Source: Caldisericota bacterium | GTDB taxonomy: Bacteria > Caldisericota > JANLFM01 | Length of the DNA stretch: 64,000 nucleotides | Assembly: GCA_024655965.1 (NCBI GenBank) | Contig: JANLFL010000002.1 | Location: forward strand, 186,001 to 250,000 | Direction: 5' to 3' | Shown here: positions 52,653 to 61,117 of the stretch, piece by piece | Numbering within the stretch: the stretch's first letter is position 1 | Layout of the letters: each line of letters begins with the position of its first letter | The notes under the pieces: model-generated | The model's input: only the letters and a program-made list of their open reading frames with translations | Told to the model about the DNA's origin: nothing | Databases searched by the model: none | Translations under genes and position numbers: made by a program

Positions 52653-54845
52653 GTGAAAGAGAACGCCTCAACAGGTAAGAAGCAAAGCGTTGTAAACCTG
52701 AGGGAGCTCTTCGTTTTTTGCGCCCTTCTCGTGGGGATTTTTCTAACCCGCCTTTATAATTACCCCCTCTTCCATTCCCTTTCGGAAATGTTTTCCATTT
52801 TAATCGCCCTGGGCCTTTTCTTGATCGCCTGGAACACCAGGGAAAATATCCAGAACAAGGGCCTCCTCTTCCTGGGGATTGCATATTTCTTCGTTGCCTT
52901 AATCGATCTCGTCCACACCCTTGCCTATAAGGGAATGGGGGTCTTCCCGGAATTCACCTCGAACTTGCCCACCCAGTTGTGGATTGGCGCCAGGTACCTG
53001 GAAAGCATCAGCCTCCTTATCGCCCCCATCTTCATTGAACGCCCATTCAAGCCTCACCTGATCTTCCTTTCTTATTCCCTGGTGGTGACCCTGATTTTTT
53101 TGAGCATTTTCCTCTTCGGGATTTTTCCCACCTGCTATGTAGAGGGAAGCGGGCTCACCACTTTTAAGATCGTAAGCGAGTATGTAATTTCCGGGATTCT
53201 TCTTCTTTCCATGTATCTGTATTTCCAAAAAAGGGCCTTTTTCCCCGGAGAATCCCTGGTTCTAATAGAGTTTTCCCTTATATTCACCGTTTTCTCGGAA
53301 ATCACCTTCACCCAGTACGTTGGGGTGTATGGGGTCGCCAACATGATCGGCCACATCTTCAAGGTCATCTCCTTTTACTTGATTTACCTGGCGGTCATCT
53401 CCACTGGCTTGCGGAAACCCATGGACCTCCTCTGGCGAGCTTTGAAAGAAAGCGAGGAAAAATACCGGAACCTGGTTGAAGGAATGGCGGAGGGGGTGGT
53501 GATCCTGGATTCTGAGGAGAAATTCATTTACGCAAACCCCAGAGCTGAAGAGGTTTTCGGGATCACGGGAGGGGAATTGGAAGGCCGTTCCCTTCTTGAA
53601 TTTATCCCTCCCGAAGAACTCCTCAAAGTAGAGGAACAAACTCGAAGACGAAAGAAGGGATTGACCGACAGGTACGAGCTGGAAATATCCGGAGCGGATG
53701 GAAAAAGAAGGATCATCAGCGTTTCCGTCAGTCCCATTTTGGACGGCCAGGGAAACTACAAGGGAGCGAGCGGGGTCTTTGAGGACATTACCCTCAAAAG
53801 GGAAAAAGAAAAGGAAGTGGAACGGCTGGCGGCAATCGTGAACTCTGCCAGCGAAACTTTTCTCCTTTTCGATTCCGGGGGAAAAATACTTGCCTGGAAC
53901 AAAATGGCCGAGGAATTCTTCCCTTCCTTAAAGCAGGACTCCGGGGCAAAATCCTATCTGGACCTAATTTTCAAAGACAACAGGGACGAGGCCTGGGAAA
54001 AATTTGAGGAGGCAATAAAGGGAAAGGGAGGGATCCGCTTTGAAAGCCAGATTAAAACTGAGGAAGGGAAGAGCATCCCGGTCCTAATTACCCTTTTCCC
54101 AATCCCCGGGGCGACGGAAAAGCAGGTGGAAATTGCTGCTTTAATCGTGGACATCAGGGAAAGGAAAAAGGCGGAGGAACTCCACGCGGACTTCATCAGG
54201 TCACTAGTACACGACCTTTCTAATCCCTTGTCTGCCTCCTTAACAGCCCTGGAGATGATTCAGACTGGAAAAAAGGATGGCTCGTCTCTTGAGGAATATC
54301 TGGAAATTCTCGGAATGAATGTGAAAAGAATCGCCAATCTCCTGGCAAATTTCTCCCGGGCATTAAATTGGCCCTCAAACGGAATCAACCTGGAGAAAAA
54401 TCCCCGGAACTTATTTGAGATCCTTTCAAGGCTCCTTGAAGCACAAAAGCCCCTCTTTTCCCGAAAAGGAATAGAATTGCGGTTCACAAGCCAGGGTGAA
54501 AATGTCATGGTCCTGGCCAACGAAAACCTGGAAAGGGCCATCGGGAACATTCTGGATAACGCTTTAAAGTTCACCCCTGAAGGAGGGAAGGTCGAGGTTT
54601 CCTTGCACAAAGAAGGCCATAAAGCCTTGATTTCGATCGCCGACACCGGAACGGGAATTTCTTCCTCAGACCTTCCCCACATTTTCGAGCGGTTTTATCG
54701 AGGAAAAGGAGCCAACACTGGAACCGGCCTTGGGCTTTACACTGCCCGCCTGGCAGTGGAGGAACTGGGGGGAGAAATCCGGGCAGAAAGTGAGTTGGGA
54801 AAGGGAAGCAAGTTCACAATCTCCCTTCCATTAAAGGAAGGGTAA
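52653..54845 (+). CDS. MASE3-PAS-PAS sensor histidine kinase
   Basis: Residues 1-245 are a MASE3 membrane sensor (FHSLSEMFSILIALGLFLIAW, LVHTLAYKGMGVF). Two PAS domains follow (about 265-380 and 390-510). The phospho-acceptor His is in RSLVHDLSNPLSASL. The ATPase domain has NILDNALKFTPEGG, DTGTGIS, FERFYRG and GTGLGLY. It is a membrane-bound hybrid-free kinase. No response regulator is adjacent; the only receiver trace in the window is the relic at 21984. The GTG start has AGAGGAG ahead. Confidence 0.93.
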   Translation: MKENASTGKKQSVVNLRELFVFCALLVGIFLTRLYNYPLFHSLSEMFSILIALGLFLIAWNTRENIQNKGLLFLGIAYFFVALIDLVHTLAYKGMGVFPEFTSNLPTQLWIGARYLESISLLIAPIFIERPFKPHLIFLSYSLVVTLIFLSIFLFGIFPTCYVEGSGLTTFKIVSEYVISGILLLSMYLYFQKRAFFPGESLVLIEFSLIFTVFSEITFTQYVGVYGVANMIGHIFKVISFYLIYLAVISTGLRKPMDLLWRALKESEEKYRNLVEGMAEGVVILDSEEKFIYANPRAEEVFGITGGELEGRSLLEFIPPEELLKVEEQTRRRKKGLTDRYELEISGADGKRRIISVSVSPILDGQGNYKGASGVFEDITLKREKEKEVERLAAIVNSASETFLLFDSGGKILAWNKMAEEFFPSLKQDSGAKSYLDLIFKDNRDEAWEKFEEAIKGKGGIRFESQIKTEEGKSIPVLITLFPIPGATEKQVEIAALIVDIRERKKAEELHADFIRSLVHDLSNPLSASLTALEMIQTGKKDGSSLEEYLEILGMNVKRIANLLANFSRALNWPSNGINLEKNPRNLFEILSRLLEAQKPLFSRKGIELRFTSQGENVMVLANENLERAIGNILDNALKFTPEGGKVEVSLHKEGHKALISIADTGTGISSSDLPHIFERFYRGKGANTGTGLGLYTARLAVEELGGEIRAESELGKGSKFTISLPLKEG

Positions 54846-54870
54846 TTTCTTATTTTCGGGCTTAAATTTT

Positions 54871-54898
54871 AAGGGGGCGGAAAACCGCCCCCCTTTTT
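54871..54898. terminator. Bidirectional terminator between histidine kinase and moaD-like gene
   Basis: AAGGGGGCGG-AAAA-CCGCCCCCCTTTTT: an 8-bp G/C stem with A and T flanks serving both convergent genes. Confidence 0.88.
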
Positions 54899-54918
54899 AT
54901 TTAATCAGGGAAAGTAGC

Positions 54919-55146
54919 TCATCCCCCAGAATAAATGTGAGAGATCACCACCCGATCCCCCTCCCTGAGAGGATGCTCCCGGGAAACCCCCTTCCCCTCA
55001 ACGGTCAAAATCAGGGGCAGGTCCTCGGGAATTTCCAGTTTCTGGAGGAGAAATGTTAAATTTGATTCTTCGGGGATTTCTAGGTCCTTTTCGCTGAATC
55101 CCATCCGGGAAATTAAAGGTCCGATGAGTTTTACCTTGACCTTCAT
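54919..55146 (-). CDS. MoaD/ThiS-like ubiquitin-fold sulfur carrier
   Basis: A 75-aa beta-grasp protein ending in the exposed HIYSGG. The C-terminal Gly-Gly is needed for adenylation and thiocarboxylate formation in MoaD. VKVKLIGPLISRMGF and LREGDRVVISHIYSGG fit the family. The start is the internal ATG 55146; the longer track ORF runs into the AOR gene in another frame. It follows AOR by seven bases, so it likely supplies sulfur for the pterin cofactor of that enzyme. Confidence 0.88.
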   Translation of the reverse strand: MKVKVKLIGPLISRMGFSEKDLEIPEESNLTFLLQKLEIPEDLPLILTVEGKGVSREHPLREGDRVVISHIYSGG

Positions 55147-55153
55147 GGGGTTA

Positions 55154-56989
55154 TCACTCGAGTTTGGCGAACTTCTCAACTTCCCTGGCTTCCTCCTCGA
55201 GACCCAGATCTTTGGCGGTTTTCCTGGTGGGGACCCCCCGGTTGTCCCATCCCCGGATGTCATAGTAGTGGTCAAGGAGTTGATTGTATTTTTCCAGCTC
55301 CAGGACCTTTCCAGCGATAATCCCTTCCTTATCAGCGTTTGAAGGATCGAACCAGGCCATTGGAGGATAATCCCTTGTTCGGTCCCAATTTGGGAATTCC
55401 CTCACCCAGAAGAACTTCATCAGGGAATAGATGCGGTCGGAGATCTTCCAGAAATCATCCAAGGTCCAGTTCAAGCCAGTGATCTTGTTGAAGTAAACGG
55501 GATAGTGTTCAAGCCCCCAGCCAAGTTCCACCCAGGGGAAGCGGCAAGCAGGAAGGTACTCGAAGAGGCCACCCCGGATCCTTTGAAGTTCGATCACCTT
55601 CTCCGCTTTCTCCCTCCCATAAGATTCCCGGGTAGTATGCATTATCTCAAAGGTGATCACCCAGGATTCCTTATGGTGAGCCCCTATGGGACTTGTACCG
55701 TAAGCCAGAGCCATCCCCGGGATGAACTTGCAGTTGTAGGCTGAAATTTCCAAGCCCTTCACGTGCATGGCGTAATCCGAGGAACCTTTCCCGATCTTCT
55801 GGGCCATCCTCATCGTCCCCTGGGCGAGGAAATCCCCCACTCCTTCCCTTCTTGCCGTAAGTTTCAGAAGTTCTTTTGCTTTTTCGGCGTCCCCGAAGCG
55901 GAAATCCCCTTCGATGGCCCCGTGCTCGATGGCGTCAGCGTAAAAGGCGAGGACAGCCCCCGCGGAGATGGCATCCAACCCAAGGTCATCGCAGAGGTAG
56001 TTCAGGGATCCAACCTGGTCCAGCTCGAAGATTTCCAGGTCCGCGCCCAGCATGCCGATGTTCTCGTAATCCATTTCTGCTTCGTGGCCCTCATGGTCCC
56101 TGATGGTTATCCCGCAGCGCATGGTGCAGTTTGGGCACCCGTATGTGGCAATTCTTGCCGCATTTAGTCGTTCGCCGTCAATTCTCCAGGCATCAGGATG
56201 AGAAGTCTTCCTCATGTTTCTCACGGGAAGGGCAGCAACTTCATTGCACCAGGCGAGGACTCCGGTTGTCCCCTGTTTGGACCATCCCGTGCGTTTGTCC
56301 AGATCGCCAACCTTCCTCAGGTCCCCCAAACCGACTTCTTTTATCCCTTCGGGATCAGAAACGGGGATTTCCTTTGACCCTTTTGTGACAATGGCTTTGA
56401 GGTTTTTTGACCCCATCACCGCGCCCATTCCCGGTCTGCCACCCGCTCTCCCCTCCATACTCCGGATCATGGCGTACAGGACCTTGTTTTCGCCCGCCGG
56501 TCCGATGGTTAAAAGCCCGACTCCCCGTCCGTATTTTTTATAAAACCAGTCGTTGGTCTCGTAAGTTCCCTTTCCCCAGACCTCTCTCGCGGGAAGGAAC
56601 TCTACTTTATCGTCCTCGATATATAAATAGGTAGGTTCTGGGGCGATTCCCTCCACGATCAGGGCATCATACCCCGCTTTTCTCAATTGTTCGGTCATCC
56701 GGGATCCGAGGTTTCCGTCCCCGTAACCTCCTGTTAGGGGGGATTTTGCCGCTACAACGGTCTTCCCGGTGTTTGGAGCGGGAATTCCTGCCAGAGGTCC
56801 CAGAGCAACTATGAGTTTGTTTTCCGGTCCCAGGGGGTCAATTCCCGGTTTAAGTTCGTCCCAGAGTATTTTTAGGGCGAAGCCCCTTCCCCCCACCCAC
56901 TTGTGCGCGAAATCCTGATCGAAGGTCTCTTTACGGAAAGTCTTATTCGAAAGGTTAACCCGGAGAATATTACCAGTCCATCCCTTCAT
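55154..56989 (-). CDS. aor: Tungsten/molybdenum aldehyde:ferredoxin oxidoreductase
   Basis: An AOR family enzyme, 611 aa. The N-terminal MKGWTGNILRVNL, GGRGFALKIL, and TGGYGDGNLGSRM are family-typical. Cluster ligands are CPNCTMRC plus a later Cys in YLPACRFPW, and the pterin site is DDLGLDAISAG. It oxidises aldehydes to acids with ferredoxin, using a bis-pterin W (or Mo) cofactor, in the cytoplasm. ATG 56989 with GGAGG upstream replaces the longer track start. Cotranscribed with the MoaD-like gene. Confidence 0.95.
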   Translation of the reverse strand: MKGWTGNILRVNLSNKTFRKETFDQDFAHKWVGGRGFALKILWDELKPGIDPLGPENKLIVALGPLAGIPAPNTGKTVVAAKSPLTGGYGDGNLGSRMTEQLRKAGYDALIVEGIAPEPTYLYIEDDKVEFLPAREVWGKGTYETNDWFYKKYGRGVGLLTIGPAGENKVLYAMIRSMEGRAGGRPGMGAVMGSKNLKAIVTKGSKEIPVSDPEGIKEVGLGDLRKVGDLDKRTGWSKQGTTGVLAWCNEVAALPVRNMRKTSHPDAWRIDGERLNAARIATYGCPNCTMRCGITIRDHEGHEAEMDYENIGMLGADLEIFELDQVGSLNYLCDDLGLDAISAGAVLAFYADAIEHGAIEGDFRFGDAEKAKELLKLTARREGVGDFLAQGTMRMAQKIGKGSSDYAMHVKGLEISAYNCKFIPGMALAYGTSPIGAHHKESWVITFEIMHTTRESYGREKAEKVIELQRIRGGLFEYLPACRFPWVELGWGLEHYPVYFNKITGLNWTLDDFWKISDRIYSLMKFFWVREFPNWDRTRDYPPMAWFDPSNADKEGIIAGKVLELEKYNQLLDHYYDIRGWDNRGVPTRKTAKDLGLEEEAREVEKFAKLE

Positions 56990-57022
56990 AACGAACCTCC
57001 AGAAATTTTTTTGGGCAAAACA

Positions 57023-57051
57023 ATAATCTAAAAAAAATGGCACGGTGTCAA
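57023..57051 (-). promoter_or_regulatory. Promoter of aor-moaD operon
   Basis: Minus strand TTGACA (57046-57051), 17-base spacer, GATTAT (57023-57028), within a very A/T-rich 270-base gap that otherwise holds no gene. Confidence 0.7.
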
Positions 57052-57263
57052 TATAAAAAGGAATTTTAAATTTTACATTTTATTTAGAAATTTAAATTTG
57101 CGGATGAAAAGTCTTTTAAGGGATATTCAGTACACTGGAAATTGAAAAATTTTTTACCAGGGATTTAATAACCCCCGGGGGATAAAAAAGAACCCTGTTT
57201 TAAAAAAGCTTTCCAAAGGCTTCCAAAAATTCCCTTTCCGGGAGTGAATATTTTCCGGAAGAA

Positions 57264-58076
57264 CTATTTCTGGCAGGAAGGGCAGATGTAGGAGGAGGTG
57301 CTTCCCGTTTTTATCTTTTTTATTTCCAAACCGCAGGAGGGGCAGGGTTTCCCCTCGCGATACCCCACAAGAAAGTCTTTGAACCTTCCCGGACGATTGA
57401 ACAGGTCGGTCTCATAGGCCAGACCGCCCAAATCTGCAGCCTCTTTCAAGACTTCCCCAATGGCTTTAAACAGGCCCTCAACCTCATTTTCTTTCAGGGA
57501 GGGGATTTTTCGGTTGGGGTGGAGCCCGGCCGTAAAGAGGATGTCTTGGATATAAACGTTTCCAATTCCCGCAATGTTCTTCTGGTCCATGAGGAAGGCC
57601 TTGATCCCCCCTTTTTTCCCTTTCAGGAGTTTTTTAAAGTTTAAGAGGGTGAATTCCCCTTCTTTCATTGGGTCCATCCCCAGCACAGCGGTTGGAAAAT
57701 GCTCTGGCAGTTCTTGATCACCGAGGGCGTGGGCGTAACCGAACCAGAAGAAGTTGATCACCATCAGGGAGCCATCCTGAAAATCAACCCTTAACCGGTA
57801 CTTTTGAGGGAGGTTTTTCTCATCTTTAAAATACAGAACCTCCCCTCCCATTCCCAGATTTAAAAGGAAGGTGACCCCGGGACTAAGCTTCAGAAACACC
57901 CATTTTCCCCGGGAACTTGCACCCTGAACCTCCTTATCTACAAGGAGCTTTTGGAAGTCCTCCGGGGGAAGGTTCAAACATTTGGGCTGTTTTATCTCCA
58001 CTTTGGCGATCCTCTTTCCCCTCAGAGTCTCGTCCATCTGTCTGGCTAAATTCCAGATTTCCGGAAGTTCAGGCAT
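57264..58076 (-). CDS. mutM: Formamidopyrimidine-DNA glycosylase (Fpg/MutM)
   Basis: The mature N-terminus PELPEI gives the catalytic Pro and Glu, GKWVFLKL holds the beta-elimination Lys, and NIAGIGNVYIQDILF the helix-two-turn-helix. The zinc finger CPSCG...CPSCQK closes the protein at 270 aa. It removes 8-oxoguanine and ring-opened purines and nicks the abasic site. The ATG is behind a G/A-rich site. It stands alone, divergent from the DUF488 gene. Confidence 0.95.
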   Translation of the reverse strand: MPELPEIWNLARQMDETLRGKRIAKVEIKQPKCLNLPPEDFQKLLVDKEVQGASSRGKWVFLKLSPGVTFLLNLGMGGEVLYFKDEKNLPQKYRLRVDFQDGSLMVINFFWFGYAHALGDQELPEHFPTAVLGMDPMKEGEFTLLNFKKLLKGKKGGIKAFLMDQKNIAGIGNVYIQDILFTAGLHPNRKIPSLKENEVEGLFKAIGEVLKEAADLGGLAYETDLFNRPGRFKDFLVGYREGKPCPSCGLEIKKIKTGSTSSYICPSCQK

Positions 58077-58193
58077 TTGATCCCTCCTTGGAAGTTATGC
58101 CCATAAAAGGGGAAACAAAGGGAAATGTCAAATTTTCCTTCCCTGCTTTACCCCAAAGTGAAACGTGTCTTTTGACCTTCTCTCTTTTGTAAA

Positions 58194-58628
58194 ATGGGAA
58201 AAATGGAGAAGATCTTTACCCTGGGGACGAGTTCCCGAAGCAAGGAGGAGTTTCTCAGACTTTTGGGAATTCATGGAATTGAAGCGGTTGCAGACGTTCG
58301 CCGCTTCCCGACCTCCAGATTCGACCATTTTAAAAAGGAGCTTATAAGGGAGCTGCTCGAAAAAGAAGGGATTTCCTATTTTTATCTTGGAGAGGAACTT
58401 GGGGGGTTCAGAAAAGGAGGATACGAAGCATATACAAGGACCGAAGACTTCCAAAGCGGGTTAAGGCGCCTTGTTGAAATTGCCTCCTTGAAAAGGACAG
58501 CGATTGTCTGTGCCGAGCGCTTCCCCTGGAGGTGCCACCGAAGGTTCATCGCCCGGGAACTGGCACTGCGGGGATGGGAGGTGATTCATATTCTGGATGA
58601 GGAAAGGATTTGGAAAAAAGGGGGTTAA
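58194..58628 (+). CDS. DUF488 family protein
   Basis: KIFTLGTSSRSKEEFLRLL, VADVRRFPTSRFDHF, FYLGEELGGFR, and the C-terminal CAERFPWRCHRRFIARELALRGWEVIHI are the conserved DUF488 blocks, including the Cys/His pair. The function is unknown. No Shine-Dalgarno is seen; TAAAAT (58190-58195) lies seven bases before ATG 58203, so translation from M4 on a leaderless mRNA is an alternative. Confidence 0.88.
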   Translation: MGKMEKIFTLGTSSRSKEEFLRLLGIHGIEAVADVRRFPTSRFDHFKKELIRELLEKEGISYFYLGEELGGFRKGGYEAYTRTEDFQSGLRRLVEIASLKRTAIVCAERFPWRCHRRFIARELALRGWEVIHILDEERIWKKGG

Positions 58629-58636
58629 GAATTAAA

Positions 58637-58662
58637 AAGGGAGGGCTTTAAAGCCCTCCCTT
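58637..58662. terminator. Bidirectional terminator
   Basis: AAGGGAGGGCTTT/AAAGCCCTCCCTT perfect palindrome between the convergent DUF488 and secreted-protein genes. Confidence 0.75.
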
Positions 58663-58676
58663 GGTTTCAATTTCCT

Positions 58677-59162
58677 TTACGGACCGTAACCCGTAGGAAC
58701 AGCGTGGGCAAACCAGAGATGGCCTTCGCCCGGGGAAGTTCCTTGATCCATTATTACCTCAAACTGTCCCCAGATCGGGTATCCACCTTCGCGCCAGTAA
58801 GAGGATTTTTCAAGCTCCGGACCAACCCAGACGATCTTGTAGTGCCAGACTTCCCCCGAACCTCCGGGGACCATCCCGTTCCACTCGTTGTCGGTCCAGG
58901 CTTCAGGGGTCCAGTCGGCACCATTAAACCTGGCATCGTCCCAGGCTTTGGACCATTTCATGACCAGGTGGTCATTGGCGTAGGTGGGATCGCCCCAAAC
59001 TTTTCCATCTAAAACCCGGTCGACCCCGTCGGCTTTTCCCACAAAGACCCTGGCAGCGTAATTGTACCCGAATTCGTCAAAACCGCTTCCATTTTTGGCA
59101 AAGAGGGACGCGGGAATGAACACCAGGCCAAAGGCCAGAAGGAAAATCAAAATCCGTTTCAT
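58677..59162 (-). CDS. Small secreted protein of unknown function (YNYAARVFVG type)
   Basis: A signal peptide (MKRILIFLLAFGLVFIPASLFA) and a 139-residue Trp-rich mature domain with FGYNYAARVFVGKADGVDR, WSKAWDDARF, NEWNGMVPGGSGEVWHYKIVWVG and a Gly/His-rich end (GEGHLWFAHA). Its compactness suggests an extracellular beta-rich domain. I recall similar conserved hypothetical exported proteins but no function. A GGAGGTT site precedes the ATG. Confidence 0.7.
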   Translation of the reverse strand: MKRILIFLLAFGLVFIPASLFAKNGSGFDEFGYNYAARVFVGKADGVDRVLDGKVWGDPTYANDHLVMKWSKAWDDARFNGADWTPEAWTDNEWNGMVPGGSGEVWHYKIVWVGPELEKSSYWREGGYPIWGQFEVIMDQGTSPGEGHLWFAHAVPTGYGP

Positions 59163-59305
59163 AAAAACCTCCCGTTCATGGTCTACCTCCGCTCCGCAGA
59201 AAGGAATTTCTTCCTCTCAATCACCCCCCGGACAAAAATGGTTAAATTGCAAAGAAAATTTTACAAAAAAATTTTTTCTTTTGGCTCATTTCGTGAAAAA
59301 TTTTT

Positions 59306-59617
59306 TTAATTTTGGGGGACCCAGAGGGATATTTTTAAGTCCACCCTCCCATCCTCCTTAAAGGAAACTCCTTCCTTCTCAAGAATCTCCCTCTGTGCTC
59401 CCTCGCCGAAAATGTGGCCTGGTGCCAGTTCCCCCCTGGAATTCACCACCCGGTGATAGGGAATTTGATCCCATGGCGGTCCGGACCAGAGAGCCCACAC
59501 CACCATCCTTGCTCCCCTTGGTTTTCCCAGGGCTTTAGCGATTGCCCCGTAGGTGGTAACTTTACCCATGGGGATTTGGGCAACTATTTCCAGAACTTTT
59601 TGGGAAAAGCTCTCCAT
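59306..59617 (-). CDS. Alkyltransferase-like (ATL) protein, MGMT DNA-binding domain
   Basis: A 103-aa single domain: VLEIVAQIPMGKVTTYGAIAKALGKPRGAR and IPYHRVVNSRGELAPG. In O6-alkylguanine-DNA alkyltransferases the second motif is PCHR with the acceptor Cys; here it is PYHR, so no alkyl transfer is possible. ATL proteins bind alkylated bases and hand them to nucleotide excision repair. ATG 59617 has GAGG five bases ahead. Confidence 0.88.
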   Translation of the reverse strand: MESFSQKVLEIVAQIPMGKVTTYGAIAKALGKPRGARMVVWALWSGPPWDQIPYHRVVNSRGELAPGHIFGEGAQREILEKEGVSFKEDGRVDLKISLWVPQN

Positions 59618-59656
59618 CACATCCTCATTTTAATCAGGATAATTTCTTAAAAGATA

Positions 59657-59684
59657 ACTGGCGGAGGGCGCCCTCCGCCAGTTT
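59657..59684. terminator. Perfect palindrome, probable terminator
   Basis: AACTGGCGGAGGGC/GCCCTCCGCCAGTT directly after the stop of the chagasin-like gene. The T-tract on the minus side is broken (ATCTTTT); on the plus side TTTTAATTT. Confidence 0.65.
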
Positions 59685-59691
59685 TAATTTC

Positions 59692-60606
59692 CTAAAACAC
59701 CCCAACAAGGAGCTGGAACTCTTTTTCGGGGGGACCGCTTTCCCCCGCTTTCACGTAGATCAACTTCACATCCGTGATTCCGGGGGAAATTGGCGCAAAC
59801 TTGAAGGTGAAAATACCCGGGGCTCCCAAACCTTGAGCATTAGAATCAAACGAGGGTTCTTCCTCTAAGGCAAGGACCTCTCCATCGCAGGACTGGACCT
59901 CCCAGGAATATCCCGCGGAGGGGTTTCCGGGCAGAGAAATTTCCATCTTGTTCAAGGGCATAACCAAATATACTGCGCTTCCGGAATCTTCCTCGGTTAA
60001 GGTGATCTTCTCCTCGGGCTCGATGAGTTTTACTTTCAAAGTGAACTCCTCAATTGGGGGGACGCTCTCCCAGGGTCTCAGATAAATAAACTCCAAAGTC
60101 AGTTCCCCTGATTTCCCCTGAGTGAGGAAGTTAAAGGTAAAATCCCCGCCTGCCCCAACAATATTTGTGGAAGTCTGGGTAGTGTAAGTTGGCTCTCCCA
60201 GAAGTTGAACCAGGCTCTGATCAAAGTCTTTTACTTCCCAGGAGTACCCGGTTGTGGGGTTACCCTCAAGGACAACAGAGAAAACCTGAAAATCACGGGA
60301 AACATAGAGGGTTTTTCCGGAGAAGTCCTTCCCTAATTTTAAGGGATCGGCGATCCGGACTTCATATTTTGCCTGATCCCAGGTGACATTCTTCCCCAAA
60401 GCCTGGGAAATAAAGCGGATGGGGACGAAGGTCCTCCCCTCGAAAACGAATGGTTCCTGGTCGCTGGAAACCGGGACCCCGTTAACAAGGACGGAGATAT
60501 CCCGGTAAGCGACCTCGATCTGACGGTTTCCGGTGCTGGCTTCGACGAAAGCTGTTCCTGCCACCACGGCTAACATCAGAAAAATCACGACGGTCTTCTT
60601 AAACAT
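59692..60606 (-). CDS. Secreted protein: copper-amine-oxidase-like N-domain plus two chagasin-like domains
   Basis: A signal peptide is followed by a PF07833-type domain (ISVLVNGVPV...GRTFVPIRFISQALG). Two I42 protease-inhibitor-like domains follow. The first has GNPTTGYSWEV, GAGGDFTF and RPWES, the three loops chagasin uses to block papain-like proteases. The second has GNPSAGYSWEV and GAPGIFTF but lacks RPW. It probably inhibits cysteine proteases outside the cell; the second domain may be weaker. GAGGTGAA precedes the ATG. Confidence 0.8.
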   Translation of the reverse strand: MFKKTVVIFLMLAVVAGTAFVEASTGNRQIEVAYRDISVLVNGVPVSSDQEPFVFEGRTFVPIRFISQALGKNVTWDQAKYEVRIADPLKLGKDFSGKTLYVSRDFQVFSVVLEGNPTTGYSWEVKDFDQSLVQLLGEPTYTTQTSTNIVGAGGDFTFNFLTQGKSGELTLEFIYLRPWESVPPIEEFTLKVKLIEPEEKITLTEEDSGSAVYLVMPLNKMEISLPGNPSAGYSWEVQSCDGEVLALEEEPSFDSNAQGLGAPGIFTFKFAPISPGITDVKLIYVKAGESGPPEKEFQLLVGVF

Positions 60607-61117
60607 TTCTTCACCTCGTTCATCAAGTTAACTGTTTGACGCTCCAGGCCCCCCGGAGTTCCATGACCAGAAGCTTTTTGAAAACTTTTCATCCCGAAAA
60701 CGGCCTTGGTTCCAGCGAATTTGACACGTTCCCAACACGGAAAATCATGGAAAGTTTAGAAATTTCCTTTCAAGCCCTGGGGGGTTTTCGGGTCTATACG
60801 GTTAAGGTCCCTGCATTATGCTTTGCCGAATCCCTAATTTAAGGCCTACAGTTCTTTCTTCATCATGGCCCATGAATTCTCAGAACTATTTTCCTCTTGA
60901 TCCCTTTCAAAATTCAAGCCGCTGAAAAGGGCGCAACGGAAATCCAGCCCCAGGAAAGATGATTAAAGCTTTCTCAAGCTTTGACCACCCTTAGCGATCA
61001 GGGGGAAAATGCTCCCCAAGCTCATAAACGGGCTTTTTGGCTTAAGTCCGGGCGGTCAAGGAGTATCGGCAATTCTTTTTCCTCGAAACCTGAGGGAAAA
61101 AGGAGGATAATAAAAAA
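60607..61117. other. 511-base gene-free gap with one candidate RNA fold
   Basis: No convincing gene is present. The listed 68-aa ORF at 60636 has no homology-like features. Around 60981-61059 the plus strand can form a nine-pair closing helix (TTGACCACCC with GGGCGGTCAA, one mismatch) enclosing a GGGG/CCCC hairpin and an AAGC/GCTT hairpin. An AAGGAGG site stands before the next gene. No known riboswitch class is recognised. Confidence 0.4.

Noticed and set aside
60636-60842. 68-aa ORF in the gap before 61118
   Set aside because: No ribosome site, no recognisable fold, not coupled to any gene.
60760-60860. Possible cyclic-di-GMP riboswitch on the minus strand (GGCAAAGC...GCAGGGAC)
   Set aside because: Only short pieces resemble the consensus; the tetraloop, GCAAAGCC core and second hairpin do not fit.
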